Source: Chaetoderma sp. LZ-2023a (taxonomy: Eukaryota > Mollusca > Caudofoveata > Chaetodermatida > Chaetodermatidae). From it: DNA of 64,000 nt. Position numbers and translations under genes: made by a program. Below are positions 33,172 to 44,879 of this stretch, piece after piece (the first letter of the stretch is position 1; the number at the start of each line of letters is the position of its first letter). The notes under the pieces were generated by a model. The model worked only from the letters and a program-made list of their open reading frames with translations. It did not search any database and had not been told where the DNA came from. The stretch is taken from NCBI GenBank assembly GCA_034401795.1, contig CM067359.1, positions 139,885,923 through 139,949,922 on the forward strand, written 5' to 3'.

Positions 33172-33600
33172 TCTTTAACTGACAAATCTCGAAAATTATA
33201 TTCCTTACGATATAAAACCTATTCTGTTGAATATTTTGAAAATAATTTCACTGGAAGCCATTGCAGCAAAGGCTTCCAATGAAATTAACTTTACATTTTC
33301 AGCATTTTTCCTGTATGGTTGCCTTGAAATTGAGATATGGGGAATTCATCGGCGTTAAAATATGAATCAGAGTAGCAGCTTCCAAGATATCTACCGATGC
33401 AGAATTTGATCCAATCTGGATCAAGGTTTACTATCAACATCAGGGCCAAAGTATGGAAATCCTCTTGCCCGGCAAGTTCTTTGTGTTAAAGTTTTAACCA
33501 AATCAGATCACTAGTTTTTTAGATACAGCACCGGACACACACGGACAGCCCCAATCACAATACCCTGTTAGCTTTACGGGGAGAGGGTGATAGCAATTTT
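33172..33600. mobile_element. Family E copy 3 followed by an array-tail fragment
   Basis: The E hairpin (ACGATATAAAACCTATTCTG ... GCTTCCAATGAAATTAACTT) leads into ACCTGTATGG and then GTGTTAAAGTTTTAACCAA and GGACACACACGGACAGCCCC, a tail like that at 32170. Confidence 0.5.
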
Positions 33601-33725
33601 ATATACAGCAACAAGGAGTTGGAACTGATCAGACAGAACTGAAATCTAAGTTCTAATTACTAGTTGACAGACTTGAAATTAATCAAATGAAACAAATGTG
33701 AATTGATAAAACAAAATTGAACCCG

Positions 33726-33742
33726 CCCCCCCCCCCCCCCCC
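33726..33742. repeat. Poly-C tract (17 C)
   Basis: Seventeen consecutive C. It produces an artificial poly-Gly ORF on the minus strand. Confidence 0.95.
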
Positions 33743-34014
33743 TCCCACAACGACAAAGTAAAATCTCCTGTAAGTTTGATCGCATTCAACAAACTGCTGG
33801 ACCTGTAGACGATGCTTTATCCAGCCCATACATTGTACATGGTAATGTGAATGAATCAGCTGTAATGAATCATGGATCAGCTGTAATGAATCATGGAAGG
33901 CCATCAATAGAAGCATGTACTCCGACATCACCGGCGCTAGAAAATGAAAACGTGACATGGTTAAGCAATCCACCCCCCAAAAGATACCTAGCACTCGGCT
34001 TCATGAGAACATAC

Positions 34015-34094
34015 CCAGGCATGAGCTGCATTTGATGACCTTCAGGTGAGGTCATATATACGGCAATGGCTCCATCCGAAGTTAGCATTCGCCA
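34015..34094 (-). CDS. Weak candidate exon of unknown gene
   Basis: On the minus strand a good acceptor, GTCGTTTCATTTTAG, opens WRMLTSDGAIAVYMTSPEGH and continues to CCTGG|GTATGT, a plausible donor, giving 80 bases. The peptide has the alternating hydrophobic pattern of beta strands and is not repeat-derived. No neighbouring exon was identified and I do not recognise the family, so this may be chance. A competing donor-like CAG|GTGAGG lies on the opposite strand at 34045. Confidence 0.25.
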
Positions 34095-34605
34095 CTAAAA
34101 TGAAACGACATATAACGAAAGAAATACATATATACGTACAGTGTAACATTACAATTTGCAGTGCGCATTGTTCAGAGATGATTGTGGCAGACGCTAACAC
34201 ATCGGGAAAGTAAATGCATATGTAACTACCCTGTCAAATCATTACCTCTCTGTGCAATTCTGAAAACAATGTCTTGGATACATTTTAGTTTTAAAGATCA
34301 CAATTTTTCAAAATAAAATAGCCAAAAACAAAGGGCAAGAAAATAGCTGGATATTACTGAAATTTTTTTTTTAAATGTTCAAATCCTGCTTGATATTACA
34401 AATCATGTTTGACTAAGACGATATCAAAATTAACTGAAAATTGCTCAATGGAGATTACATATAAGTATAGAGTTGATTCCTACTCCAGTATTTTCTATCT
34501 TTCTATCTTTTCTGTTAGTAGCTCTAATCACAAGATATTCATTCCACTGATTTTGCTGTAGCATGTTATGATTAAGAGAAAATATATAGGTTTGAGAACT
34601 TTGAG

Positions 34606-34613
34606 TGCACTAT

Positions 34614-34688
<75 letters not shown>
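34606..34688. repeat. (TA)n microsatellite, ~80 bp
   Basis: An almost uninterrupted TA dinucleotide run with one phase slip (ATAATA at about 34621). Confidence 0.95.
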
Positions 34689-34689
<1 letters not shown>

Positions 34690-34690
<1 letters not shown>

Positions 34691-35200
34691 TTATTCTAAT
34701 TATAACATCACTAGTTGGCTGTATAAATCTACTTCATAACTTAGATTTAATTGAACCAATGAATTACGAGTCATTCTGGCCTACTCTTCATGGAGATATC
34801 AAAATATACTTTTAACACAGTCTAAGACAGGTTTTAGTCTAAGATGGATCAAGATTGCCAACCATAGATGGTTGAATGCTGAGATTAGTTGACAAATTAG
34901 TTTTAATTGTTCAATTAACTGAAAACTGTCAAATTAACCTATTTTCTCATAAATATATCTACTTTAACTTATCCTAATATATATATGAACATTTCTGTAC
35001 ACTGCACTACATGATGTTGGAGTATAAGTATAGAGAACAGGGTTAAACTCATGGTTTCGATTTTAAGTGAGATTATTTCAAAATTCATCACCCACCCCAA
35101 CCCCCACCCGTTTGAACGTAACCCCATGGAACTACAATTAATGTTTTTACTGTTTTTTCGCTGCGCAATAAATCGTCATGCCCCTTAGCCACTAAGTTAT
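34690..35200. other. Non-coding sequence, unassigned
   Basis: AT-rich, no recognisable family. Confidence 0.3.
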
Positions 35201-35256
35201 TTTAGTTAGTTAGTCAGTCAATCGGTCAGTCAGTCAGTCAATCCGTCAGTCACAAA
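35201..35256. repeat. (GTCA)n / (GTTA)n tetranucleotide microsatellite
   Basis: TTAGTTAGTTAGTCAGTCA then variants of CAGT repeats. ACTG-type microsatellites are known as parts of pearl-like molluscan elements. CAAAATTTCAAGCCGGGCTG follows. Confidence 0.85.
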
Positions 35257-35529
35257 ATTTCAAGCCGGGCTGCTGTTTCAAGTTTTTCGTATACCATAAT
35301 CAGTTGGTGTACATGTATGCATACATTGTAGGCTTAAGGTGTCCAGCGTAACAAAAGTAGGTCAGTGTGACCTAGTTTTCACGCTTCACCCACAGCTAGC
35401 GAGGTTCTATCAATTATCGACACTGTTACATTGCTAGTAGAGCCAGAGGTAAGAAGTGAAGGAAAATGTCCACGTTTCACGACATTAACTCCACATTCTG
35501 CAATACTGGAGTGTTTCATCCTTTAATGA

Positions 35530-35790
35530 TTAATCTAGAGCAGTAAAAATTCAAACCATTTGCTTAATGAATGTCCATTTACAAATCAAGAGAATATTTT
35601 GAAAAATTTATCACTGGATAACTGGCTCGGCTATTTGAGTCAGACCTTCCAATGAGAAACTTTCCAACTTAATTTTCTCCTACCTGCAAATTGCAATTTT
35701 TCATGTCAAACCACTTCAACTGAAGTTGCTTCAGAAAGCCCAATTTGGCCGACTTGACCAATAAAGAGTTAACCCGTTAATGGTCAAGTC
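35530..35790. mobile_element. Family A element
   Basis: TGTCCATTTACAAATCAAGA, TTATCACTGGATAACTGGCT, TTTGAGTCAGACCTTCCAAT, then CGACTTGACCAATAAAGAGTTAA and a second start TTAATGGTCAAGTCATCCC. Confidence 0.6.
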
Positions 35791-35798
35791 ATCCCAAA

Positions 35799-35925
35799 AT
35801 GGCTTGGAACTACAGAGTAAAACTGAGCGATATGGATACTAAAGAGATGACGACTGTGTCACAAATGCATCGATACATCATCAGCTTCAAGAAGTTATCG
35901 AGCAAGAACCATGTTTTGACAAAGG
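35799..35925 (+). CDS. Weak candidate coding exon, unknown protein
   Basis: ATG at 35799 in a good context (CAAAATGG) starts MAWNYRVKLSDMDTKEMTT, and the ORF reaches AAAGG|GTATGA, a donor-like site, after 42 codons. The peptide is charged and helix-like (QMHRYIISFKKLSSKNHVLT). However, the first codons coincide with the end of a family A repeat (AATGGTCAAGTCATCCCAAAATGG), the upstream acceptor alternative (CTACAG) lacks a pyrimidine tract, and no partner exon was found. Confidence 0.2.
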
Positions 35926-35999
35926 GTATGATTTTCAGGGTAGGACGATAGGATAACTTGGATGTATGCAAACTGAACATCTTGGTTAAAGATGACATG

Positions 36000-37400
36000 A
36001 CATGTTAAGACAACCGAATACTAACCAATAGGAGCAATCTAATGGGCTTAATGTACACATTGACTTTCCGTAACTGTCCATTAACAATCTGGATACAGAT
36101 ACTACATGTATTTTCAGACTACTGATTTACTGACTAGTCACTTGCGAAAGATAGACCATTGTAGATTGAAGAAATCTATGGCCAGCACACACACACCCTC
36201 ATCCATCGCAGCAATTTCATTAATTGGGTAAACATGGCCTTTTGCTGCCAAACTCAACAGGGTTCACTGGACCGTCAAAGAGAACATAGAAGACAGGTTA
36301 TGATGACCATGACCTTTAACCGTTTGATCTCAAATATGTACTACATGTAAGTATGGTTCTTTAGAAACCAGAGGACAACCTCCTACCACTAGTTTGGTTA
36401 AAATCTCTTTAGTAGAACTTGAGATAGCGTTCAGAAACGCAATACCATGGCCGTAATTTGGTCAATGTGACCGTTACCATTCGAAAACAAAATAACCAAT
36501 AGGTATCTTCGTAATCCAATGGCAAATCACTAGAAGAGGACAGACAGACAGACATACATATAGAAAAAGCAAATATACCCCATATATGTATTTGTGGGAG
36601 ACATAACCATTCAGTCAGTACACTGAACCTCTCTCTCATTTAGTCAGCCGACCTGAGCATGAGCATTATAATGCAAAACACACGTATGCTCAATGAAGGG
36701 ATCTGATCTGTCACTCAAGCATTGGATGTCATAATCAAAATGTCACTTGGTAGCAGACATTACGATCACAATGATGTACTCTAAGTCTGACAGTATGAAT
36801 TGTATGTCTTCAGTGAATTTACAATGCAATAAATATTACACTTTATGTTGAATATTTTGAAATAAATTTGACTGAGCTGTTGTTCAAACTTCAGTATTAA
36901 AATCGATTCAAATGAGCCTACGTGGACAGAGCTTACATGTAGCTAGAAATGTCCGGGGCATATATATTTAAAATGTATCTCTCTAGATAACGCTGAGCTT
37001 TCGCTGTAATACGTTTACTACCCGTCTGTCTATATGTAATGCTCACACTAAGTCTTGCTGACAAATGACAACTTCTTGTAATGAGTGAATGGTTTTAACC
37101 TCGACGAGGAGTATCTGACTACCGGGATAGGCTATAGTATTAGTTCCTGGAATATTAATGGATAGTTACTGGAAAAAGGACATGAATTAGTCCCATTAAT
37201 GGTGTATTGGCTAGAATTCACCCCGTCACTTTAGACAAGTTCAAGAAAGATCGCGTCATCTTTGCATATCATATGTGATGTAGACTATCAATACTCTTTG
37301 GATCACAATGACCGCAACCGTAAAACATGTGGCACCATAGTGCTGGTTGCATATCCCTAGACTTAGGTATGACTGTCGTTCTGTCCTCAGACTTCTAAAG
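36000..37400. other. Non-coding sequence with family C fragments
   Basis: A family C remnant lies at about 36690-36900 (ATGTCATAATCAAAATGTCA, then GTTGAATATTTTGAAATAAA). A tract of CAGACA repeats lies at 36540. Otherwise nothing recognised. Confidence 0.35.
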
Positions 37401-37401
37401 C

Positions 37402-38420
37402 ATGAATCCTGGTACCATGTTTCCAGGCTTTGGTATAAATGCTGGTTCCATGTTCCCAGACTTAGGCATGAGGGATGGTTCCATGTCCGTAGACTTAGGC
37501 ATGAGGGCTGGTTCCATGTCCCCAGACTTAGGTATGTGTACATGCATGAGTGTTGGTTCCATGTCCCCAAACTCAGGCATAAGTGCTGGTTCCATGCCCT
37601 CGGACTTAGGCATGAGTGCTGGTTCCATGTCCCCAGACTTAGGCATGAGGGATGGTTCCATGTCCGTAGACTTAGGCATGAGGGCTGGTTCCATGTCCCC
37701 AGACTTAGGTACGTGTACATGCATGAGTGTTGGTTCCATGTCCCCAAACTCAGGCATAAGTGCTGGTTCCATGTCCTCGGACTTAGGCATGAGTGCTGGT
37801 TCCATGTCTCCAGACTTAGGCATGAGGGATGGTTCCATGTCCGTAGACTTAGGCATGAGGGCTGGTTCCATGTCCCCAGACTTAGGTACGTGTACATGCA
37901 TGAGTGTTGGTTCCATGTCCCCAAACTCAGGCATGTGCTGGTTCCATGTCCTCGGACTTAGGCATGAGTGCTGGTTCCATGTCCCCAGTCATAGGCATGA
38001 GTACTGGTTCCATTTCCCACACACTCCCAACACCGGGCTTAGGCATGAGTGCTGTATGGTGCGGCAGGCTGGATTGAAGAAACAATTTGACAGATAGTTG
38101 TTGATATTTAGACACCACAAAATTTCTACAAATGATTTCAACAACATTCCTCAATTAAAGTTACTGTGGTGACGCATACTGCTTTAAACAGCAAAGATTA
38201 AAAGTTGTTATGGCAGTAACAACCTTCAATGTTTGATGTCTCACTAGTATTTGTCACCATAGTAACTTTAATTGAGAAATGTTGCTGAAACTATTTGAAG
38301 AAATTTGTTGCCATCTAAAAAGCAACAACTTTCAATCGAATTGTTTCTCCAATCCAGTCTGCCGCACCATAGCTGTTTCCAGACTTCTATGCGAGTGCTG
38401 GCTCTGCGTTCAAAAGCCAA
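37402..38420. repeat. 33-bp minisatellite in 177-bp higher-order units, split by a MITE
   Basis: The basic unit is GGTTCCATGTCCCCAGACTT plus AGGCATGAGTGCT (33 bp). Every fifth unit carries a GTACATGCATGAGTG insert, giving a 177-bp higher-order unit repeated nearly three times. Because 33 is a multiple of three the array is open in four frames (plus-strand GSMSPDLGMRA and WFHVPRLRHEG, minus-strand MPKSGDMEPAL and LGTWNQHSCLS). None has a convincing gene context. The last unit resumes after the insertion, at 38372-38405 (GCTGTTTCCAGACTTCTATG). Confidence 0.9.
38057..38369. mobile_element. MITE with ~125-bp inverted arms and TA duplication
   Basis: Ends TGGTGCGGCAGGCTGGATTG and CAATCCAGTCTGCCGCACCA. 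TA flanks both sides (38055-38056, 38370-38371), as for Tc1/mariner-type insertions. The arms keep pairing inward, for example CTCAATTAAAGTTACTGTGG against CCATAGTAACTTTAATTGAG. It sits inside a unit of the surrounding minisatellite, so it inserted after the array formed. Confidence 0.9.
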
Positions 38421-38939
38421 TATTGTTTCATAACTTTGTGACACATAGGAACCGAATTTAAAGCGAAACGCCGCAGACTTTCAAGAGAAGTGACGCAGAA
38501 ACCAGATTTATAAAGATAACCGAGACATGTCTGGATTTCAATGAAACACTATAAGTAATGATCTATGGTCAGAATCTATTGATTACCAAATTTTGCACCA
38601 AGAGTTCTAAATTTTGTTTGGAAACACAGCCGGATGGATATAAACACAAGTACATTGTACTATAGCCTCATTCTGCATGTACAGTACAAATAGGTAATAA
38701 GCAAACATAAATCACGACTGAACCAGCCCAACATGCAAGTACATCATTCTAAAGCGTGTATTTAGTTTGAACATAAAACATGTTGAATGCAAAATAGGAC
38801 AATTAGTGTGCACCTATTAATATTACAAATATTAAGCAATTTTAAGAATCATGCTGAGCGCTGTAATATCACAGGCATGGCTTGTAAATGTGTGGAATCC
38901 AGAGTGGTTATAAGACTAATCTCTAACTAATAATGTCCA

Positions 38940-39160
38940 AGTTTCTATCGCTGAACGTTTAATAGAATTCTCTCATAGGAAATGTCCATTCGTTAGTTTG
39001 TTTGCAAGCCAAGAAATTTTTTTTTTTAAATTTACCACTGGAACGGATGACTGTCTCAACTAGCCAGTTATTCCAGTGGTAACCTTTCAAAAATCGCCAT
39101 CACCTGAGTTGCAAACGGACATTTCTCAAGACTAAGTACTACAAGTAATTTTTTCCTGGC
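38940..39160. mobile_element. Family A element
   Basis: GAAATGTCCATTCGTTAG, TTTACCACTGGAACGGATGA, CTAGCCAGTTATTCCAGTGG and CGGACATTTCTCAAGACTAA. Confidence 0.65.
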
Positions 39161-39199
39161 TTAAAAATGTATGAGTACTAAGTATTTCAACCGTGTGAA

Positions 39200-39790
39200 C
39201 AAGTTTCAAGCATCACTACATGGTACCTGTATTTCAGGAACAGGTAGATTTACCTTGCATGTTAGGCATGTTCTAGGTGCATTTCCATGTTAACTTATTT
39301 ACACGTTGTACTGAACAGGCCATTATTAATGAAAAAGACAGATGAATCTGGAACAACAAATTATTACACAGAAAATATGTAAATCCTTTGGATCACAGTG
39401 ACTGACTTTTTGCCCTCGGGTGTCATCAGATATAGGCTTAACTGCAGTTGCAGTATAAATCAAAATAAAATTTGTGACAAATTTGTCATTTTATCGAATG
39501 AGAGAATTAGATGTGACAACTGTGCTTAGATTCACAGAAATACAATACGAAGCAAGATCAGGTCACATGGTACTGAAATAAGGTGCCAAAATTGTTAAGC
39601 GAATCCAATCTGCATGTGCAGCGCAACCACCACTCAGAAACTTCAATGAATACAATGTATTCTCAGACTTTGCAGCCAAGCAAGCCCAACGAGACTGTAT
39701 CAGATGATATTGACGTAACAAATTAAAAATATTAATCCTGAACACCTGTTACATACATGCGCATGTCATATCAAGATTCAATGGAAATAG
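39200..39790. other. Non-coding sequence, unassigned
   Basis: No recognised gene or repeat. Confidence 0.3.
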
Positions 39791-39794
39791 TGAG

Positions 39795-40095
39795 CGAAAC
39801 AAACTCCATGGATCTGATCTTGAAATCAAAGCCTACTACAACCAATTTTCCAAAAATTGTTGGAAAATCCAACATGGTCGATGAAAAAATTGACAAATCA
39901 GAATTCTGTATTCAAGTTCGGAAGCCTACGATGATAGCATCCCTCCAACGAAATTAGGATGAAATCCACCACGTGGTAAATGATGGGTTATGTTTTAAAG
40001 CAAAAGTTGACAGCCAATGGACAACAGGCAGTTGACGGATGGATGATAGACGGTCGCCATACCATAAGCTCACCTGGCATTTCAAGCCAGATGAT
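39795..40095 (+). repeat. Array fragment with GACGG...CCATACCATAAGCTCACCTGG tail
   Basis: AATCCAACATGGTCGATG and GACAAATCAGAATTCTGT match the 14390-15610 array unit. The tail GACGGTCGCCATACCATAAG plus a decayed CTCACCTGGCATTTCAAGCC hairpin matches the family G tail at 12390-12428. This joins the two array types to one tail. Confidence 0.6.
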
Positions 40096-40099
40096 CTAA

Positions 40100-41735
40100 A
40101 CACCTGAATTAAGATCGGATCAAATCCTGAATCAATGGCTTGGAAGCCACTTGGCTCCAATTTTGAATGCAAGATTGTAAATGTAAAATTACAATTTTTA
40201 GATTTTATGACCAATATCATTGAATCATAACGATTCCACAACGTTAGTCGTGATCCATTCCAAAATCTCTTTAATCTGAATTTGTTTTAAAACGTGCCAA
40301 AAATGGGCTCCGATCTCGGATTGCTCTTTTAGTATTTGAATTCTAGGCTTTTTTTCTGAACGATACAGCCTTGAATACTGAATAACTTTCAACGTATTTT
40401 TGCATGGAAAACAAATTTGTACTTAAATCAATTAAAAAATTATGATTTTGAATTATTACTACACAAGCTTTGAAAAGTTCTATACATGTAATAGAGGATC
40501 TCACAAACTTATAAGAACAACAAAGCACAAATTAGGTGGAATTCAAACAAATTTGCTATGTGAGTTACTCCTACATGTACACATATTATCCGTGATGGGG
40601 ACAGTGGTGTTGGAAACGGTTAAAGTTGACGAAAGCGTGGGAATTTGCGACGGCATGCCATCGACTGCAGACTCTGTTTCAGAATTCCAGAGCTCTCAAC
40701 TAGTGAAAACTGAAAGTGAGATTTGTGGATGGGTCTGGGAGGATCTGTCCCACTCCTTAAGGTGGTGGTTTAGGGGTCCTTTTCCGAAATATTAAAAAGA
40801 TTATATGCCCCGAGAAGTGCTCTGAGACGCAAAAATGTCAATTTCACTCAAATATTTGGGCTCTAAGATGGCGTTATGATGGTCATGTTTACTCAGCAAC
40901 CCATTTTTGTCAGATAATCTGACGCTTGAGATATGAAATCTGTTGCTTTACAGTAAATACTGCATCATAATAATTCTTCTTTAATGACAATTTCAGATGT
41001 GTGACATGGGCCTATAGTTGCGTGAGAGAGTGAGAATGAAGTCAAATGTGTGTCTCATTCTGAATGAATAAGAGTTGGTTTGGAATTTTTTTGTTTTATT
41101 CAAATAAATCGGTGTTTCATTAAAATTTTCGTGTGTGGCTATTAGTACATTTCCTAATATTTGAAATGGCAATAAAAAGAAAATTACAAGCTGCATTGGA
41201 GTCATCAGTGATAGGCAGTGTCTAGCAAGTAATCCACCGTTTGCTTATGAGGAAACCAGGCAGCGGTGTATGCGTGCCAATACACTGTTTTAAACATACA
41301 TGTACATAACCAGTGCCTGACTTTATAACACTACATGGACTTATAACATTACCTTACTTAATAATTCAAAACAATAATAAATGTCTAAGTACAGATTATT
41401 TCTCCATGCAAAAATACTTTGAAAGTTATCTGATAATCCAAGGCCATACTCATTTCTAAAAGTCAACCATCATTGCTTTGCTCTATTGACGTATTCCAAT
41501 CGACTCAAACTAACAGCAGTGTCAACATTGGCGGGTTTGGATCATAAGCTGAGTCATGAATTGGTGACATAAGAATCTACAAGCCAGGGAAATGGCGACA
41601 TAAGAACCTACAAGGAAGGGAAATTTTCCACATTATTCACTGTGTCTCATAATGCTTCAGAGTCATGATAAATAATTCAATATCAACCCTACAATGTACC
41701 TCTAAAATAGTACTATATGCACCAATAATCTTCCG
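40100..41735. other. Non-coding sequence, unassigned
   Basis: A few open stretches (for example 40442-40795 plus) have no recognisable domain. A small direct repeat, GGTGACATAAGAATCTACAA / GGCGACATAAGAACCTACAA, occurs at about 41562 and 41593. Confidence 0.3.
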
Positions 41736-41739
41736 TCAT

Positions 41740-41960
41740 CACTAAGACTATCTAGAGATCCGATCTGTTACTCAAGTATCTGATGTCATAATCAAATACA
41801 TGTCATGTTAGCCGATTTCACAATCATAATGACATGTCACGAAAAATTTTACTCTGTCACAAAATTGTATGCAACAGTCCAGTCAGATTAGTTTCAAAAT
41901 ATTCAACAGCTTGCAAGGATTGTAACCTTGAACCTTAGGTTCTGGGAATTCAGGTTTGAA
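41740..41960 (-). mobile_element. Hairpin family C, copy in reverse orientation
   Basis: ATGTCATAATCAAATACATG, CAGTCAGATTAGTTTCAAAA, TATTCAACAGCTTGCAAGGA, then AACCTTAGGTTCTGGGAATT. Confidence 0.5.
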
Positions 41961-42299
41961 GGCTTTACATCGATTCCAAATTATGCAAAAATGTGTCAGA
42001 GCTTATCTAGAAATGGCTTCTATTATGAGGCGGAATATTGAAAATTATATAAAATCCCACAAACATTTCTCAACTGCTATCATGCACTATGAAAGTTTTC
42101 ACTAAATACATAGAGCTCATAGTTAGTCGGGGGATGCTTAAAGCATTTCCGTCCCTAAAAATTTCTGTTATCTTCTCAGTACCTGTGTGAATTGTTCATG
42201 TAATTACATGGTGTCTTGATTATTTATGGGTTAGCTGCTCACTAATATGGTCAAGGAAGTCATTTATGGTGATTTCAATTCACCTTTCCAGCGTACCCA

Positions 42300-42640
42300 C
42301 CAATCAAATGATTTCATAATCAACGTGATGTGCAGAATGACATCATACATGTAATGAATGACGTCAATAAGTACGTCACGAACGCAAATTTGAAAACGGT
42401 CTATGCGTTGTTGTACAACTTGTATGTATTTACTATTTAATAAATATTCTGTTGAATATTTTGAAACTAATTTAACTGGGCGCTGTTGCTGCCATAGGCA
42501 GAAACAGGACCCAGTCGAATTAGTTACAAAATATTCAACAGCTTCCCAGTATAGTTTTCAGGAAACGGATAGGGTATTCCGGGATCGAGCAATCCCAACA
42601 CAGCGATGTGTGGGTGTAGCTTAGCTAGTAATGGGCGGGG
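42300..42640 (-). mobile_element. Hairpin family C, near-complete copy in reverse orientation
   Basis: ACGTCAATAAGTACGTCACG, TAAATATTCTGTTGAATATT, the GACTGGGCGCTGTTGCTGCC-like core and its complement, CAACAGCTTCCCAGTATAGT, then GGGATCGAGCAATCCCAACA (a T-arm-like hairpin). Confidence 0.65.
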
Positions 42641-42649
42641 CATTGCTAA

Positions 42650-43480
42650 AAATGGAAAGGTCCATTGAGGTAACCTCTAGGGGGGAGAAATTCGTTGACC
42701 TAAGATTTGACACGAAAGAATATTTTGACTCATTTGAACAGGCAAACACAGGCGATACACACCAAGGGAGCTAGCTAACATTGCCTGTGTACTGCTCAGC
42801 CGGCAAATCTTTATGCAGATCCCTGATAGCTAAATGTGAGCTCTATGTGTTGAGTGAATCATTGTATAGTTGTTGAGAAATGAGTCAGGTCTTGTATAAT
42901 GCATCAATACATGGTCTCGTAAGAGTTACAGAAAACGGAATTTATTGATACATGTAACATATAGCACTATTGCAGAGATACATTGTACATGTTAATATTG
43001 TACTTTTAGCACGACAGATAAACATCACAGGTTTCCGCTTTCCTCAAAATATGACCATACATGTTCCAACATATAATTGATAGCTTTCACAATATCAACC
43101 TCTTTTTGAAATTGAAAATGTTGTAAATGTTGACTGTATGAGTTCAGCAATTTCCGTAGCCAAGGCAGAAATGACGAATGAAGAAGTCCTGACGTAATAA
43201 TATGACATCACAATACTTGGCCTATTAATTTATAAATGCCAATTTGAAGTGGTATTTATGCAGCTAACTATGAAGACTCAGGTCTTGTGTGACACATTCG
43301 GAAGGAGATAGTGGGCATTTGTGAAAAAGTGAGCGACAGAAACAAAGGTGAAAGAATGATTTGTGATTATTGGAATATCACTCTCTGGGAACATCCAAAA
43401 GGGGTTTATTTCTATTTCACATTTCTTTGTTGAAGATAATTAAAATTACAAATGTTATCAGTCTTTCTTTATCCATTTTA
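42650..43480. other. Non-coding sequence, unassigned
   Basis: No recognised gene or repeat family. Confidence 0.3.
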
Positions 43481-43640
43481 TTCTCAGACCCGCCAAAAAC
43501 CGATTCTTGGAAATTGTCCATCGCAAGGCAAGAGAAGACTAATGTGTAAAATTTACGAATAGAATGGCTGGTCAGAGTGGTAAATTTTCAAAAACAGCTC
43601 TCGGCCTGTAAATTATACATTTACTTAGCAAAATTTACTT
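43480..43640. mobile_element. Family A element (diverged)
   Basis: GGAAATTGTCCATCGCAAGG, AAATTTACGAATAGAATGGC and GTGGTAAATTTTCAAAAACA. Confidence 0.55.
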
Positions 43641-43941
43641 GCCCCATATTAGCAACTGAGCGGGTAGTGAAAGCGATAGACTTATTAGTGCTAAAATTGG
43701 CTGCATTGTCCTTTTGCATTTCACATTATGGACAAATAAAAGGACTTACAGGCAGGACAGTAGTGGGAACATTGATGAATAACTAGACCAAGTGACCTTT
43801 ATCTTCGGCTAAACATAACGATATCATGATGCTAGCGACCTTAATCTGTAGGTTCTACATTTAACCCTTTTGCTAAAGAATTTTATTATTCGACTGATTA
43901 GAGGTAATTTTGTCATGCTTGTGGTATTATGTTACTGTGAT

Positions 43942-44096
43942 TAATGCATTATTCACATACCACGAGACTCAACCACACCACTACCAGTTTCACATTTCTT
44001 GGTGCTCATTACATAGACTTCTACCTGATGAGAACCAAAAAAGTCTGAAATGGATCATGGAGTGGATGAGTCTCATGGTATGTGAATAATGCATTA
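43942..44096. mobile_element. 155-bp MITE with ~30-bp inverted repeats
   Basis: Ends TAATGCATTATTCACATACC and GGTATGTGAATAATGCATTA pair almost perfectly, continuing into CACGAGACTCA / TGAGTCTCATG. No ORF. Confidence 0.8.
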
Positions 44097-44212
44097 GCTC
44101 AATGTATAGGGTGTAATTTTGTTTTAGTGTTGCTGTAAGTTGCTGCTGCCTAAGGCAAGAACAGCTTTCAGCAAAACACAACCAGTTTACATATCGCAGA
44201 TCTAGTGCCTCC

Positions 44213-44420
44213 TTAACCCTTACCACTCTGATGTCAAAATTTTTAATTTTCAAATTAAATTAAAAGATGAACTGGTGTTCATTTTTCAACAAATTTGGTG
44301 GGAGATGGTGCTGTCCTAGACAGCAACATCTTCCAGCAAAATTGTTGAAAAATGTATACCAGTTTCTTTAATATTGACTCAGTAAAATATAGAATATTGA
44401 CATCAGAGTGGAAAGGGTTA
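44213..44420. mobile_element. Palindromic TTAA element, family B copy 2
   Basis: TTAACCCTTACCACTCTGAT on the left; ATCAGAGTGGAAAGGGTTA on the right, where the TTAA is mutated to TTAC. Inner AAATTTGGTGGGAGATGGTG pairs with CATCTTCCAGCAAAATTGTT. Confidence 0.8.
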
Positions 44421-44589
44421 CAAATTTTACGTCTCTGTACAAGGGTTACAAACTTGGTCCATGGAAATTTTAGGCAATTCATATTCACTGACGGGCATGG
44501 TTGATCCCGAAATAGTACCAGCCATAGCAAATGTGTACTAGCCTCTGGCTGACCCGGACCGTAAGCCTTAACGGCCAAGATCGGTCACG

Positions 44590-44790
44590 TAAAGTTGCTT
44601 AGTTAATGTCCATCTGCAGGCCCAAAAGAGCTATTTTTGAAAATTTCTCAGGAATGATTAGCTTAGTGATCGAGCCAGGAAATTCAGTGATGAATAGTCA
44701 AAAACCTCTTTTACGGCAAATGGACATTTCCCCAAGCCCATTACGGAGATCAGTTTACGCCAGCTTGACCATTAAAGGAGTAGTTTCAAG
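44590..44790. mobile_element. Family A element
   Basis: AATGTCCATCTGCAGGCCCA, GAATGATTAGCTTAGTGATC, GAGCCAGGAAATTCAGTG and CAGCTTGACCATTAAAGGAG. Confidence 0.6.
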
Positions 44791-44879
44791 CAGCATTGCT
44801 ATAGCAACCCACGCAATGGGACGAGTACTAAAATATTTTTTACTTCCAGTGTCAAAAGAAATGCTCTTAGGTTTGGTAT

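Noticed and set aside
37256..38097. Repetitive protein genes such as MPKSGDMEPAL or GSMSPDLGMRA
   Set aside because: Four overlapping frames are equally open because the unit is 33 bp; no splice or start context favours any of them.
40442..40795. 117-codon plus-strand ORF
   Set aside because: No domain, weak start and no splice support; probably chance in a repeat-poor gap.
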